Below are positions 36,401 to 46,262 of a stretch of DNA of 64,000 nt, one piece after another. Under the pieces are notes generated by a model that searched no databases, was not told the DNA's origin, and saw only the letters and a list, made by a program, of their open reading frames with translations. How positions within the stretch are numbered: the stretch's first letter is position 1; every line of letters begins with the position of its first letter. The position numbers and the translations under genes are program-made. The stretch is taken from assembly GCF_025602895.1 (NCBI RefSeq), contig NW_026516306.1:1-64000 (forward strand), read 5' to 3'. This DNA is from Polychytrium aggregatum. Its lineage: Eukaryota > Chytridiomycota > Chytridiomycetes > Polychytriales.

Positions 36401-36971
36401 CCATATTGCCCTTGTTCTTGTTCTCTCGCACCCACTCCTCCCCTCGGTCTGCCGTTGCGACATGTCGCCGGTGCGAATCGAGACATGTCGCTCCCGTTGT
36501 ATCAACTGCCCTTCCCGATTCACACATGCCACTCTCCTCGACTCACACATGCCACTCTCCTCGATTAACAGACCCTTCGTCGATCGCACCGTCCCACCTT
36601 CCGTCGTCTCGCACGCCCTCACCCACCACGCCACTGGGTCAGCTGCCCCCTTGCTTGCCCCACCCGTCGCGCGCTCCATCTGTCTGTGTGCTGCTCAGTG
36701 CCCCGCCTGATGTCCCCCATTGGTTCGCAAAAAAGTGCACAACGCGGCGTCGCTTGTCCTTCGGGCCTGCGATGCAAACACTCCAGTGCCTCCTCTGGCC
36801 AAAGCCCGTTCCGCAGCCCTGCCTCAAGCGGCAGGCGTCCTCGCACCAACGCCTTGCCCTGTGGCCGCCCCTTGCCAGTCCTTCGGCCTGCGCTTTGCCT
36901 CGCAAGCAAACGTGCCTGCCGCCGCCGCCGTCGCGGGTGAGTCTTTTTTTCTCGCCCCCTCGCTCGCCCGC

Positions 36972-36978
36972 ATAAATA
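36972..36978 (+). promoter_or_regulatory. TATA-like element of DUF1775-like gene
   Basis: CATAAATACC lies 75-80 bp upstream of ATG 37052 and is followed by a pyrimidine-rich leader, fitting a core promoter. Confidence 0.55.
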
Positions 36979-37051
36979 CCGTCAGCGCTCTCCGTCGCAA
37001 AATTTACTCGCCATCTTGCGATCCTTCCTTCCCGAAGCACTCCTTCCCACC

Positions 37052-37877
37052 ATGCAGCTCTCTGGCCTTACCACTTTCATCGCCGCCCTGGCCCTGGCCG
37101 TCTCCAGCGTCCAGGCCCATGCCACCTGCAACCCCAACATTGCCCCCAACGGCCAGTACTTTGTGACCTCTATCCGCATCCGTAAGTCTCTGCAATCGTT
37201 TCGGTCGCTTCCGCTACCTTGGTGGCTTCGGTTGTTGCTGGATGTGCTGGGCTCTGTTTCTCTCTGGGTGTTTCCCACGGCCAATGTCAGACCCCATTCG
37301 CATGGCTCACGTTGCTGGCGCTTTATCTCCCTCCCCCTCGCCTGCCTCGTCTCCAGCCCACTCCTTCCCGGGTTCCTACACCCTCAATGTCTCCGTCAAG
37401 ATCCCCGACGGCGTCAACACCGTCATTCCCCGTGAGCTCTCCGGCTGGAAGGTCGACTTCACCATGCGTCCCCTGAACCCTCCTGTCGTTGTCGACGACG
37501 TGGGCATCGTCAACACCACTGTCGATACCGTCATCTGGTACGGCGGCCAGCTCCTCAACGGTCTCTATGAGGACTTTAGTATCTCCATGATGCTCCCCAA
37601 CGTCACCGAGGGCACCAAGCTGTACTTCCCCACCACCCAGATCACCACCAACTCCACTGGCATCAAGGTTCCTCTTGTCTGGGATGCCATTCCCTACCCC
37701 AACGGCACCCTTCCCGACGGTGCCGACGATCCGGCTCCCTCTCTCACCCTGTACACCAACGGCGTTGTTCCCAGCCCCTCGCCCTCGACTGCTGCCAAGA
37801 GCAGCGGCCACAAGGCCACCGGCGCTGTCGCTGCCTGCCTGCTCGCTGTCGCCTCTCTCATGAGCCTCATGCTCTGA
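37052..37877 (+). CDS. GPI-type surface protein with YcnI/DUF1775-like domain
   Basis: Exons 37052-37181 and 37357-37877 give 216 residues. A signal peptide (LTTFIAALALAVSSVQA) should be cleaved before HATCNPNIAPNGQYF, leaving an N-terminal histidine. The rest matches the DUF1775 layout: RIPHSFPGSYTLNVSVKIPD, SGWKVDF, the Trp-Gly-Gly block VIWYGGQLLNGLYEDFSISMML, LYFPTTQITTNS, and APSLTLY. In bacteria YcnI proteins bind copper through the mature N-terminal His in a monohistidine-brace-like site. The C-terminus has a Ser/Pro linker and a hydrophobic end (ATGAVAACLLAVASLMSLML) resembling a GPI-attachment signal. Several Asn-X-Ser/Thr sites are present. Copper binding or delivery at the cell surface is inferred, not shown. 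Confidence 0.86.
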
Positions 37878-38754
37878 TTTGCCTGCCCAATCCCCTGCGG
37901 ACCAGCATGTTTCTTCTCACTGTATGTTCGTATCCCCCATGTCTCAACTGTATTTCGCTCTCGCTTGCCCCGCACAATTTGTTCAAAATACACCAATTGC
38001 TTCTGTGAACAGAATCCGACTTTGTCCGGCTGTGGTTGTGCATTGCTGCCGCTCCTTGCCTCAACCGACGCCTCGGTCATCGTCGCAAAAGCCTCACCGG
38101 AAACGCAGCTCGTACTGAGGCAGCCTTGGACCCGAGATCGCCGATGCTTGCCCCCGCCCAATAAGCAGCGCGGCCCCGAGCGACATTCCAAGACCGGTGG
38201 GGGGCGTCCGTCTTCTCCCTGCTGCTGCTCCAAGGCAGTCGTTCCCCCAGTCAGGTTTCACCGGGTGGAGGGCAGTGTCCCCGCCTGCAAGGGCTGAAAC
38301 CTGGGCGGGCAGCGCCCCACCACCCCCGCCCGACCCGCCATTGTCCTCCATGCGATGTGCCTTGGTCTCAACAACAAGGCCTCCATGCTCCTCGCCGGCC
38401 TCTGCTTCTGTGGTCCTGCAACTCAAACCCTGCTGCCATGGACGTACAGCACAGCGGATCTGCTGCTGGGTCGATCGTTTGCGCTGACCAAGGCTGAAAC
38501 ACCCACCTCCCCGCCAGCACCGCTGTCGCTGTCAGCAGATCGTCCAGCCAACAGGAATGGATCGCCGTCCATATGCTTCCATCCGTCCTCCTCCTCCTCC
38601 GGCATCCCCCCTCCCACCCAGCCTCCAATCGCCCCTGCGTCTGTGCCTTCTCTGGGCAGGTAGAGGACGCTCCCAGCATCTTGCCTTCCAAGGACACTCC
38701 TACTGCCTGCTCCTCGCCAGCCGGCTTGCCAGCAAACTCACCTCATCGTCCAGG
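37878..38754. other. Intergenic / 5' region of first SH3 membrane gene
   Basis: About 880 bp, pyrimidine-rich toward the right. It may include an upstream exon with a signal peptide for the next gene: a short hydrophobic frame (MLLAGLCFCG) begins near 38388, but no splice path was established. Confidence 0.4.
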
Positions 38755-40695
38755 ATGAACTCCAGCAACATCCAGTGGCTGCTCACCTACGGCTCCGCGG
38801 GCCTGTCCCTCCCGCAGTGCGCCCAGACAGCCTCCTCAGGCCCCTTTCTGTCGTCGCTCGGCGACAGCCTCTATGCAACCAATGTCTGCGCCAACGTCCA
38901 TCCCAACTCGGCCAGCGGCTTCTATGGCTACTACACCTTCAATTCCACAACGCAGACCGTTGGCTGGTCCAACTGCGGCAGCGACCAGACCTGCGCCCCG
39001 AGTTCCTGCAGTCCGACCCCGCCCGACTTTCCAAAGAACCCGGCGCTGCCGCGGCCCTGTAACGGCGACGTGCTGGCGATCTATGATTCGACCGAAACCG
39101 TTGGGTAGGCGGCGCTCGTGTGGGGGGGGGAGGGTGGAGCTGAGCACAGTTTCGTTGCAGTGATGATCTGGGCCATGCTCGATCTGCCAGCCAGCGTTGC
39201 GGCCCTTCTCTGCCTGTGATCCGGGTCCTCCCCTGCAAACTCATACTCTCGTCACTCACCTTGCTCACTTTTCTTTTCTTTTCCTTTCTTTCCCAACCCG
39301 GCCCCGCGCTGCGTGGCTTGATATCGCAGCGGCTTTGCCAACGCTTTCGGAACCAGTTCTTTCGTCTATGTGACCTATAGCGCCGACCAGCCCTGCTCGG
39401 CACCCTACAAATCCGACCGACGACCTGTCTTCCCGACCTGCACCAAGGTCAACGAAGGTGTCTATGCAATCACCCTCCGCAAACCCGTCGACAACCAAAC
39501 GACAGCGCTGTCGAGCTATGGCTGCACGGATTCGGCCTGCACCCAGAACTGCTCGCCCTATGGACTCTCGTTCTTCCTGTCGCCGACTCCCCTGTGTTCG
39601 CCGAGCTCGACCGGCTCGTTCCGCTCCGACTACCGTCTGATCTCCAGCACGGCCCTATCGAGCTTTCTGACGGCCTTGCCCACGGGTCCATCAATGGACG
39701 GAGCATCGGGTTCCGCTTCCACATCTCCCCCGGTCGCACTTTCAACCTCCCAGCCGGCTATCAGCTCCACCACGGACCAGAAGATACCCCTCTTGGCTGG
39801 GCTCGGAACTGCCGGTGTTGTCCTCATCTGTGCAGGTACAGCGTCGGCCTCTCCCGCTCGTCTGGCATGCATTGCAGCCACCGCACGCTTTGCCGACACA
39901 TGCATGTACATACCATGACTCTCGCCTGCGTTTGAATTCGATTGTGATCGCTCTTGGGTTCTCTCCCACGCTCTCACACTCTCTCGCTCTATCCTCTCAC
40001 ATTGTGATCAATAGCCGTTCTGCTGCTCATCTACCACCGCCGCCGCAAGACCCAGCATCAAAAGGACTTCGACAAGCTGGTGCAGAGCTACAATCCAGCG
40101 CCCCCGACGCCGCCCCAACTCGGTCCTCAAATCATCCGACACGCTTCCGAGATCCCGATGAGCGACATCTCACAGTCGGCGAGCACTTTGGACGTGGCCA
40201 TCTACCGCTCCGTAGTCTGCTATGAGCCCCTGAAGGGCGACACCCACGAAATCGACCTGCGGATCGGCGACATTGTTGGCGTCATTGCAATCTTGAATGA
40301 CGGATGGGCACAGGTACAGCAGCAATGACAGTGGCAATGGCAATGGCAATGGCGATGGCGATGGCAATGGCAATGGCAATGGCTATGATCTCGTCTGGAG
40401 CATTGTCCAGGCAGCTGCTGCATGCTCGCCATGCCTCGTGCCTTTCTCGATTGAAACTAACCTTGCTCGCTCTCCGGCCCAGGCCCACAACCACACCACC
40501 GGTCGCTCTGGCCTTGTCAAGCTGCAAAATCTCCGTGTCCTTGGCGACGACTTGTTTTCGGACAGCAACCTTCCCCGATACGACCATCTGATGGAGCCCT
40601 CGCCGGCCCTGACCTCGTCGTCGGTCTCGGTCGTTCCATCGCCGCGGATTTCGACCGACGGATTGTGGTCTGCCCGAAGCTTCCGTTCCAGTTGA
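38755..40695 (+). CDS. Single-pass membrane protein, Cys-rich ectodomain and cytoplasmic SH3 domain (copy 1)
   Basis: Exons 38755-39104, 39330-39835, 40015-40313 and 40483-40695 give 455 residues. The ectodomain is Cys-rich (CANVHPNSASGFYGYYTFNS, NCGSDQTCAPSSC, ADQPC, PVFPTCTKV, YGCTDSACTQNCSPYG) and ends in a Ser/Thr/Pro stalk. One membrane helix follows (IPLLAGLGTAGVVLICAAVLLLIY) with a basic stop-transfer HRRRK. The cytoplasmic part carries an SH3 domain split by an intron: YRSVVCYEPLKGDTHEIDLR, GDIVGVIAILNDGWAQ, RSGLVKLQNL. The topology recalls fungal Sho1 (which has four spans) and Fus1 (one span plus SH3), which recruit signalling or actin proteins. No signal peptide is clear at the chosen ATG, so an upstream exon is possible. 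Intron 3 holds a GGCAAT repeat. Confidence 0.8.
40332..40383. repeat. (GGCAAT)n microsatellite in intron
   Basis: Eight to nine hexanucleotide units, two of them GGCGAT, inside the SH3-domain gene intron. Confidence 0.9.
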
Positions 40696-41751
40696 TTCAT
40701 TTCAGGGTCGGCGGGAGGGCATGGTGCCAACCCGGCGCATCGACCACGCCGTCTCGCCCCGCAGGTGCCGACCCCATCCTTCCACCACCAGCCCCGTGCT
40801 CTGTGCCGTCCTTTCTGCTTCTTTGCGTAATGTACAGCGCGGCTGGTGAGCGGGGGGGGCGCCTTTCCTTTCTTTTTTTCTCGCTCTCTCGGCGTCTCGT
40901 GGGGGCTGTCATGTCCGCCAACGCGCCGACTCACGCATATACTTTGTGTCGATAATATGAAAGCGGGTTATGTCTTTTGCATATGTGCGGCCGCAGAGAC
41001 CAGGGCCATTGCGACTGATATGAGCAGAGCCAAGTCTCTCGGCCCAGCGCCATCCTGCGTCAACCCTGTGCATCTGTGCAAGGTTGGTGGAACAGCACCC
41101 CCCCCCTGCCTCCCTGTGCCGCTGAGTGCCACGCCAAATTCTGCCAAAATTGAGCCCGTTCCTGTGGTTGAAGCGCAGCTCCATCTCCAGCAAGATTTCG
41201 TTGCAATCGGCTCGCATGCAAAGGACGATGCAGAGCGCCACTGCGGGACCCTCCAGACGAGAAGACGACGGCGACTGTGCGGGAACCGCAGACGGGAAAG
41301 GCCGTTGGCGAGGGTGCTGGCCCCACAGAGCCGCCGTGGAGAATCACAGGGCATCATCACAGGGCATCATCACAGGGTATCATCACAGGGCATCATCACA
41401 GGGCATCCTCACAGAATAGTATCGCAACACAGCATCGATGGCGCATCCTCCGAGCCATATGCCGTCCCAGCCTGGCTGCAACGACGTCCAGTCCAAGGAG
41501 AAAACGGCAAAGGGAAAGGAAAGAAAAGGAAGGGGAGGGGCGACAACAAGGAGAGGCGAGCCCTGCGCGAGTGAGGCTACAACCCAGAGACTTACCCCCG
41601 GCCGCACCGCCTGAAGTTGCGGCGAGCTGGTTCTTGATCGCTGGTCCGGGCAGCGCTGGTGGTGCACTTGATCTGCAAAACGCATACACCACCTGCTCCG
41701 ACAGCGCCCGCAACAGCACCCGCAGCAGCTCCAGCTCTTCTCCTTCGAGCG
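40696..41751. other. Intergenic spacer between tandem paralogues
   Basis: About 1 kb containing direct repeats of GGCATCATCACA (41343-41410). It probably includes the promoter and possibly a 5' exon of the second paralogue. Confidence 0.5.
41343..41410. repeat. 12-bp tandem repeat
   Basis: About five copies of GGGCATCATCACA with single-base variants. His-rich frames here are artefacts. Confidence 0.85.
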
Positions 41752-43780
41752 ATGGCAGCAGAATCGTCTGCGCTGGCCCATTGGGTCGTGGGCCGCTCCA
41801 ACTGCCCGTCGGTGCCGCCTCAACAGGGTGCCCCCGTCCTGGGCGACACTCTCTTCCGGACCGAGACTTGCATCGGCTTTGGCGGCCACCACGGCTTCTT
41901 CTCGCTCAACCACACCCAAGCGCCCGAGTACTTTGATTGCGGAACCGATCCGAGCTGCGATCCCAGCGAGTGCATCCAACATACGCATCACCGCAGCACT
42001 GCCCGCCGCTCCCGAAGCTGCCGGCTCTCGCAGCCTGCGCCTTCCACGAAACTCGATACCCTCAGGTACGTAATTGCAATCTTCCCAAGCAAAGGGAGGG
42101 GGGACGCTGCGAGCAACGCCATCACCATGATTTGCATCAGGAGACCATCCGCGCTCATTGCAACCCTCCGTGTCCGCTGTCCGCCAGGAACTTTGACCCG
42201 TCGTTCAAGACCAAGGCCTTTGTCTTCACCCTCTTCAGCGCCGACCCGGACTGCGAGCAGCCCCATCGGGCCGAGCGACGTCCTGTCTATCCCACTTGCA
42301 CCCAGCTCAGCAGTTCGCTGTTTGTTGTCACCCGACAGCAGCCTCTCGCCGACGATGCCGTTCGGCTGCAGAGCTACGCCTGCTCGACTGCAAGCTGCAC
42401 CGACTTTTGCACCCCGTTTCCAGAATGGCATGATGTTGGATCCTCGGCGTCCACCTGCGTCCTGGATGCCAGCGGCTCGTATCGCTCCGACACCGAGCTT
42501 GCTGCCTGGATCTCCTTGGAGGCCTTCTCGACAGACACTTCCCAGCCGGCGAGTGTCTCCCGCTCGACCACCTGGTTGCCGGTCCAGCTCAATGCACAAC
42601 TCGCTACATCTTCCCCGAGTTCAAGTCCAAGTCCGAGCCCGAGCCCGAGCCCAAGTGCTGCCGCAACGACTGCCGATCCAAACAGCTGGAGCCAAACCAA
42701 GACCATTCTGGTCTATGCAGGCGTTGGAGCGGCGCTCGTGTTTGCTGCTGTCCTGGGTAAGCCTTTCGCGACGCAAATCCCAGGGGGTGTGCCCCTGAAA
42801 GACAATGTGGTTGGCGCAACGCCCTTGTCCCTGACCTTGTCCCTGGCCTTGTCGGCTTTGGTTATTCTGCCCCCCCCTTTTTTTCTCGGATCCAGCTTGC
42901 ATCCTTGGGAATGTTACGGCTCGGCATCGCAAGGGCCGCCGTCGCAGACGCATCTCTCCAAAACAGCGCTCGAGCTCGCTCTCGGCCCAGGTCTCGCCAA
43001 GCACCGACCACTACGTCATTCTGGATAGCGACCCAAACTCGGCTCGCACTGCAGCGCTCTCGTCCCGGCCTGACGGCTTGACCTTCCTTGGTGCCGCGGC
43101 TGCCAACGCTCCGACCGATTTCAAGCAAGCCACCCAGCCAGGACATGACCATGAGCATGAACATGAACCCGACAACGGCGACACCAAGACCGAGCTCTCC
43201 GGATGTACCTCGCAGCAGTCCTGGCTGCCGGCCAATCTCCCGAGTGTGATATCGCAGCACCACCCCGAGGCAGTGCCGCCCCTGCCAGCGAATCGCTCAT
43301 CCCTGGCCAACTTTACAGTCGGACTGTCGTCGCTGCCCGATGTCGCCAGCACCCTCGGTCGTTTCAACACCTCCAGCTCGGGCAGCCGCTCCCCAAAGAC
43401 ACCCGAGTACCCCGTCGACAGCTGGTACGTCGTCGGCACTCGGTTCCGCCCCACCCGCGGCGACGAGATATCCCTTGGCGTCGGCCAGGTGGTCCATCTC
43501 AGGTTAGTTTCTGTTTGATATTGGACAGGAGACGAAGGGGATGTCCTCGACTGCGATTGCTCGTGCCGGCGGTATTTCGACATGGCTATCTTATTCAGGA
43601 GTGGATTGGATCCGAATTGGACTGCATCGGGTGTTGATGGTACGATGCCCTAACTGCGTTCCCACCCCTCACCGCTTCTGGCTCACCAGGAAAGCATTCG
43701 ACGACGGCTGGGGCTACGGAGTCAACGACAACACCAAAAAGAAGGGCTTCTTTCCGCTCCATTCCCTGATTGCCCCATGA
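41752..43780 (+). CDS. Single-pass membrane protein, Cys-rich ectodomain and cytoplasmic SH3 domain (copy 2)
   Basis: Exons 41752-42065, 42188-42756, 42896-43502 and 43690-43780 give 526 residues. It is a tandem paralogue of the upstream gene: GDTLFRTETC...GFFSLNHT and DCGTDPSCDPSEC align with GDSLYATNVC...GYYTFNST and NCGSDQTCAPSSC, and ADPDC, RRPVYPTCTQL and YACSTASCTDFC align likewise. A SPSPSP stalk precedes the membrane helix (TILVYAGVGAALVFAAVL) and a very basic RHRKGRRRRR. The cytoplasmic region is longer than in copy 1. The SH3 domain is at the extreme C-terminus (RFRPTRGDEISLGVGQVVHL, DDGWGYGVN, KKKGFFPLHSLI). Exon/intron architecture matches copy 1. No signal peptide at the chosen ATG, so a 5' exon may be missing. 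Part of exon 1 also reads well in a second frame (see findings). Confidence 0.77.
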
Positions 43781-44237
43781 TTCACTCGTTGCCAGGGTGG
43801 CGCGAACATGTGCGGCAACTGTGGCATGCATGCAATCCGTATATCAACTTTGACTGTCGTCGTCTCTATCGTTGTCTCCCTTCCCTTTGTCGCTCTCCCA
43901 CTCTTTGCCTTGTCCTTCATCTCTATCGATTTGTCCTTACTTTGTTCCGGCTCGGACTACACACGCATCTGCGTTGCGTGATCATCGAATATTATCGAAT
44001 CTACCGATAGCCGGAGTGCTCTATAACTACCGGCATAATCTACCCCAGAGTCATGAGAAACAAAGTGACCCAGAATCATGGGAAACAAAGTGACCCGGGG
44101 CCATGGAAAACAAAGTGACCCAGAGCCAAACGGCATGGCTTACATCTGTACCCCCCGTCGATCGATAGACTCCCTGCATAGTATCACGGCGTAGTAGTGT
44201 CCGCTCGTTGCCCCCCTCCCTCGATGATGATGAGCGC
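43781..44237. other. Convergent intergenic spacer
   Basis: Contains a 25-bp tandem repeat (44048-44128). No gene supported. Confidence 0.55.
44048..44128. repeat. 25-bp tandem repeat
   Basis: Three copies of a unit containing AAACAAAGTGACCCAGA followed by a CATG-containing spacer. Confidence 0.88.
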
Positions 44238-45802
44238 CTAGTGTTCAATGAAGGCACCCAGCGTCCCCAACACAGCAAATACCAAGGCGAGCATCAGGAC
44301 AGCAAGATGGAACAGCCGCTCCGTGAGCGGAATCTCAGCACCAAACAGGACCAGGAAGCAGAGGATCGGGAAGATGATGGCAATCGTAAACGAGAAGCTT
44401 GAGCCCAGGACCGAGAGCACATGGTGGAAACCTGGGACGAGGATCGAGGTGAAGAGAATGGCAAAGGCAACGAGGGTTCTTGAAACGAGGCGCCACCCGA
44501 GCGACTCGATGCCAAAGAGGTGCTCTGCATGGGAGCAAGCATTCCAGAGGTGAGCCGAAAACGTCGAACGGCGGACCCTCTGTTCTGTCGGTGCGCCAGA
44601 CACCATCAAGAAGCTCACCGATTTGGGTGTGAATCGGGGTCGTCACCAGCCCGTACTTGGCAGCCGGGTTGATCGCCGTGAGCCACAGGATGAGGTAGGT
44701 CAGGAGCTGGTTGTACTCGGGAACGGTGGCCAGGTTTTGGGTGATCTTGCGTGGGTTCAGAGCAAGAAAGGAGTTACTTGCTGTCAACGCCTACCGATTG
44801 CTAGGCGGACGCATTTTGCACTCGCAGGGCGCTCTTGCCCGGTCGACTTGGCAACACAATGGCAGTCGGTCGCTCGATCGATCCATCCATCCATCGCTCC
44901 CTCCCGCTTACCTCTGGGAGCGTGCCTGTGCCGAACATGCAGTATCCGAGCGAACCCATGCCAATGTACAGAGTCGCAATGAGCGCATAGGTAAGATTCA
45001 TGATGCTGTTGAATGACTCGGGATGCTTGAGTTCTCGGTGGATCGCCGGAAAGACAGCATGGCCATCGAAGCCGACAATAAGCAGGCCAATGGCCATCAG
45101 CAAACGGCTCAGCGACTGCGGCCACAGCAGGGTCTCGGCAGGCACCAGGATCGATCCGGGGCTGGTGCTGACCGAGAGCCCATCGATGACGAGGATGATG
45201 CCCAATCCGCAGGTCGCCAGGATGCCGACAACGCTTGCGTAGGAAAGGAGCTTCATGGACTTTGACCACGTCGTCGGCAGCACCACCAGCGTCGCAATCA
45301 GCTTGAGGCCCGTAAGCGGGACGGCGCCGGGGAACAGAGCCTCGAGCGAGTCCGCCATGAGGATGATCATGGCGATGGCCGCAGCAAAGAGCTCAAAGCA
45401 GAAGATGGCGGAGATGACGTTGCGTCCGGTGTGGCCAAAGGCCAGCTCGCCAATGTCACTGTAGTTTTTTGGATAACGCAGCTGATGCAGGGACGACCTG
45501 GACTCCAAGGGTCGCAACAGAGGCTCGCGCTCGCTTTCAGAGTCGACGGCGACGGGGAAAGGCTTGGCCATGCACTTGACCAGCAGCTTGGCGCTGTAGT
45601 TGACCGTCAACGCAAACAGGACCATCATGGAGATGCCTGGAACCCACCCGGTCATATTCAGGGCAAAGGCCACGGACAGAATGCCGACGCCCATGAGCAT
45701 GTTGACGCAGTTCAGGGTCGCATGCACGGACGAGAGCTCGCCTTGGTGGTGTGGCTCTGGTGCTGCAGCATCCTGGCTCTCGACCGAGGGGGAGCTGGGC
45801 AT
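44238..45802 (-). CDS. AAAP-family amino-acid transporter, AVT1-like
   Basis: Exons 45802-44912, 44745-44619 and 44524-44238 give 434 residues. After a short acidic leader, the first helix has the family motif CVNMLMGVGILSVAFALNMTGW. About ten further helices follow (VISAIFCFELFAAAIAMIILM, LIVGFDGHAVFPAIHREL, SIMNLTYALIATLYIGMGSLGYCMFG, LTYLILWLTAINPAAKYGLV, VAFAILFTSILVPGF, AIIFPILCFLVLF). AVT proteins export or import neutral amino acids across the vacuolar membrane by proton antiport or symport. The internal loop (SEREPLLRPLESR) is a typical acidic vacuolar-sorting-like segment, which is an inference. The second acceptor is the non-YAG ACGCAAG. The 5' flank carries a GGTTGGGT repeat. Confidence 0.92.
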
Positions 45803-46262
45803 GGTCGATCCGATGGTCGTCAGTGTGATCGGTCGGGTGTGGTCGGTGTGGTCGGCTGGCTCGTTAATCGGCCGGTCTGGTCGGTCGATCGGACGGATTT
45901 GTGGTTGGGTGGTTGGGTGGTTGGGTGGTTGGGTGGTTGGGTGGTTGGGTGGTCGAGTAGATTCCGTTGCGAGCGGCAGTCAGCTTGCGGCGGAAACGGC
46001 GGCGACGAGGCGGATCGCAAATCGAAAGCAGAGCGGATATGCGGATCGAAATCGTGCAGCTGATGAGGCCGGAGATGGATAGCGGCGATGAGAGAGGGGC
46101 TGGAAATCCGCGGATTTCCAACAGCAACAGACCTCCCGGCTTTTGCAGGATCATCCAACCAAGCATTGCAGCGCCTGGCCTTGGCTCAGGCTCGCTGCTC
46201 TGCTTCATCAGCATCCCCGCCGCTGACGTTGCCCCTCGCCAAGCCGCACCCGCTCGCTCGCC
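45803..46262. promoter_or_regulatory. Divergent promoter, AVT-like / coiled-coil gene
   Basis: Head-to-head intergenic region of 460 bp containing the (GGTTGGGT)n repeat. No TATA box evident. Confidence 0.5.
45902..45953. repeat. (GGTTGGGT)n octanucleotide repeat
   Basis: Six to seven tandem GGTTGGGT units, each with GG and GGG runs, within 110-160 bp of the AVT-like start codon. Confidence 0.92.

Larger units (their letters stand above)
35506..37051. other. Intergenic region with minisatellites
   Basis: Divergent region of about 1.5 kb. It contains a 17-bp minisatellite at 36326-36400 and two direct copies of ACTCACACATGCCACTCTCC near 36514-36562. No gene supported. The right end is the promoter of the DUF1775-like gene. 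Confidence 0.55.

Noticed and set aside
35729-36679. 316-codon minus-strand frame with RTGS/EREHTGSEN repeats
   Set aside because: Arises from a 17-bp minisatellite and GC bias; both other frames are equally open.
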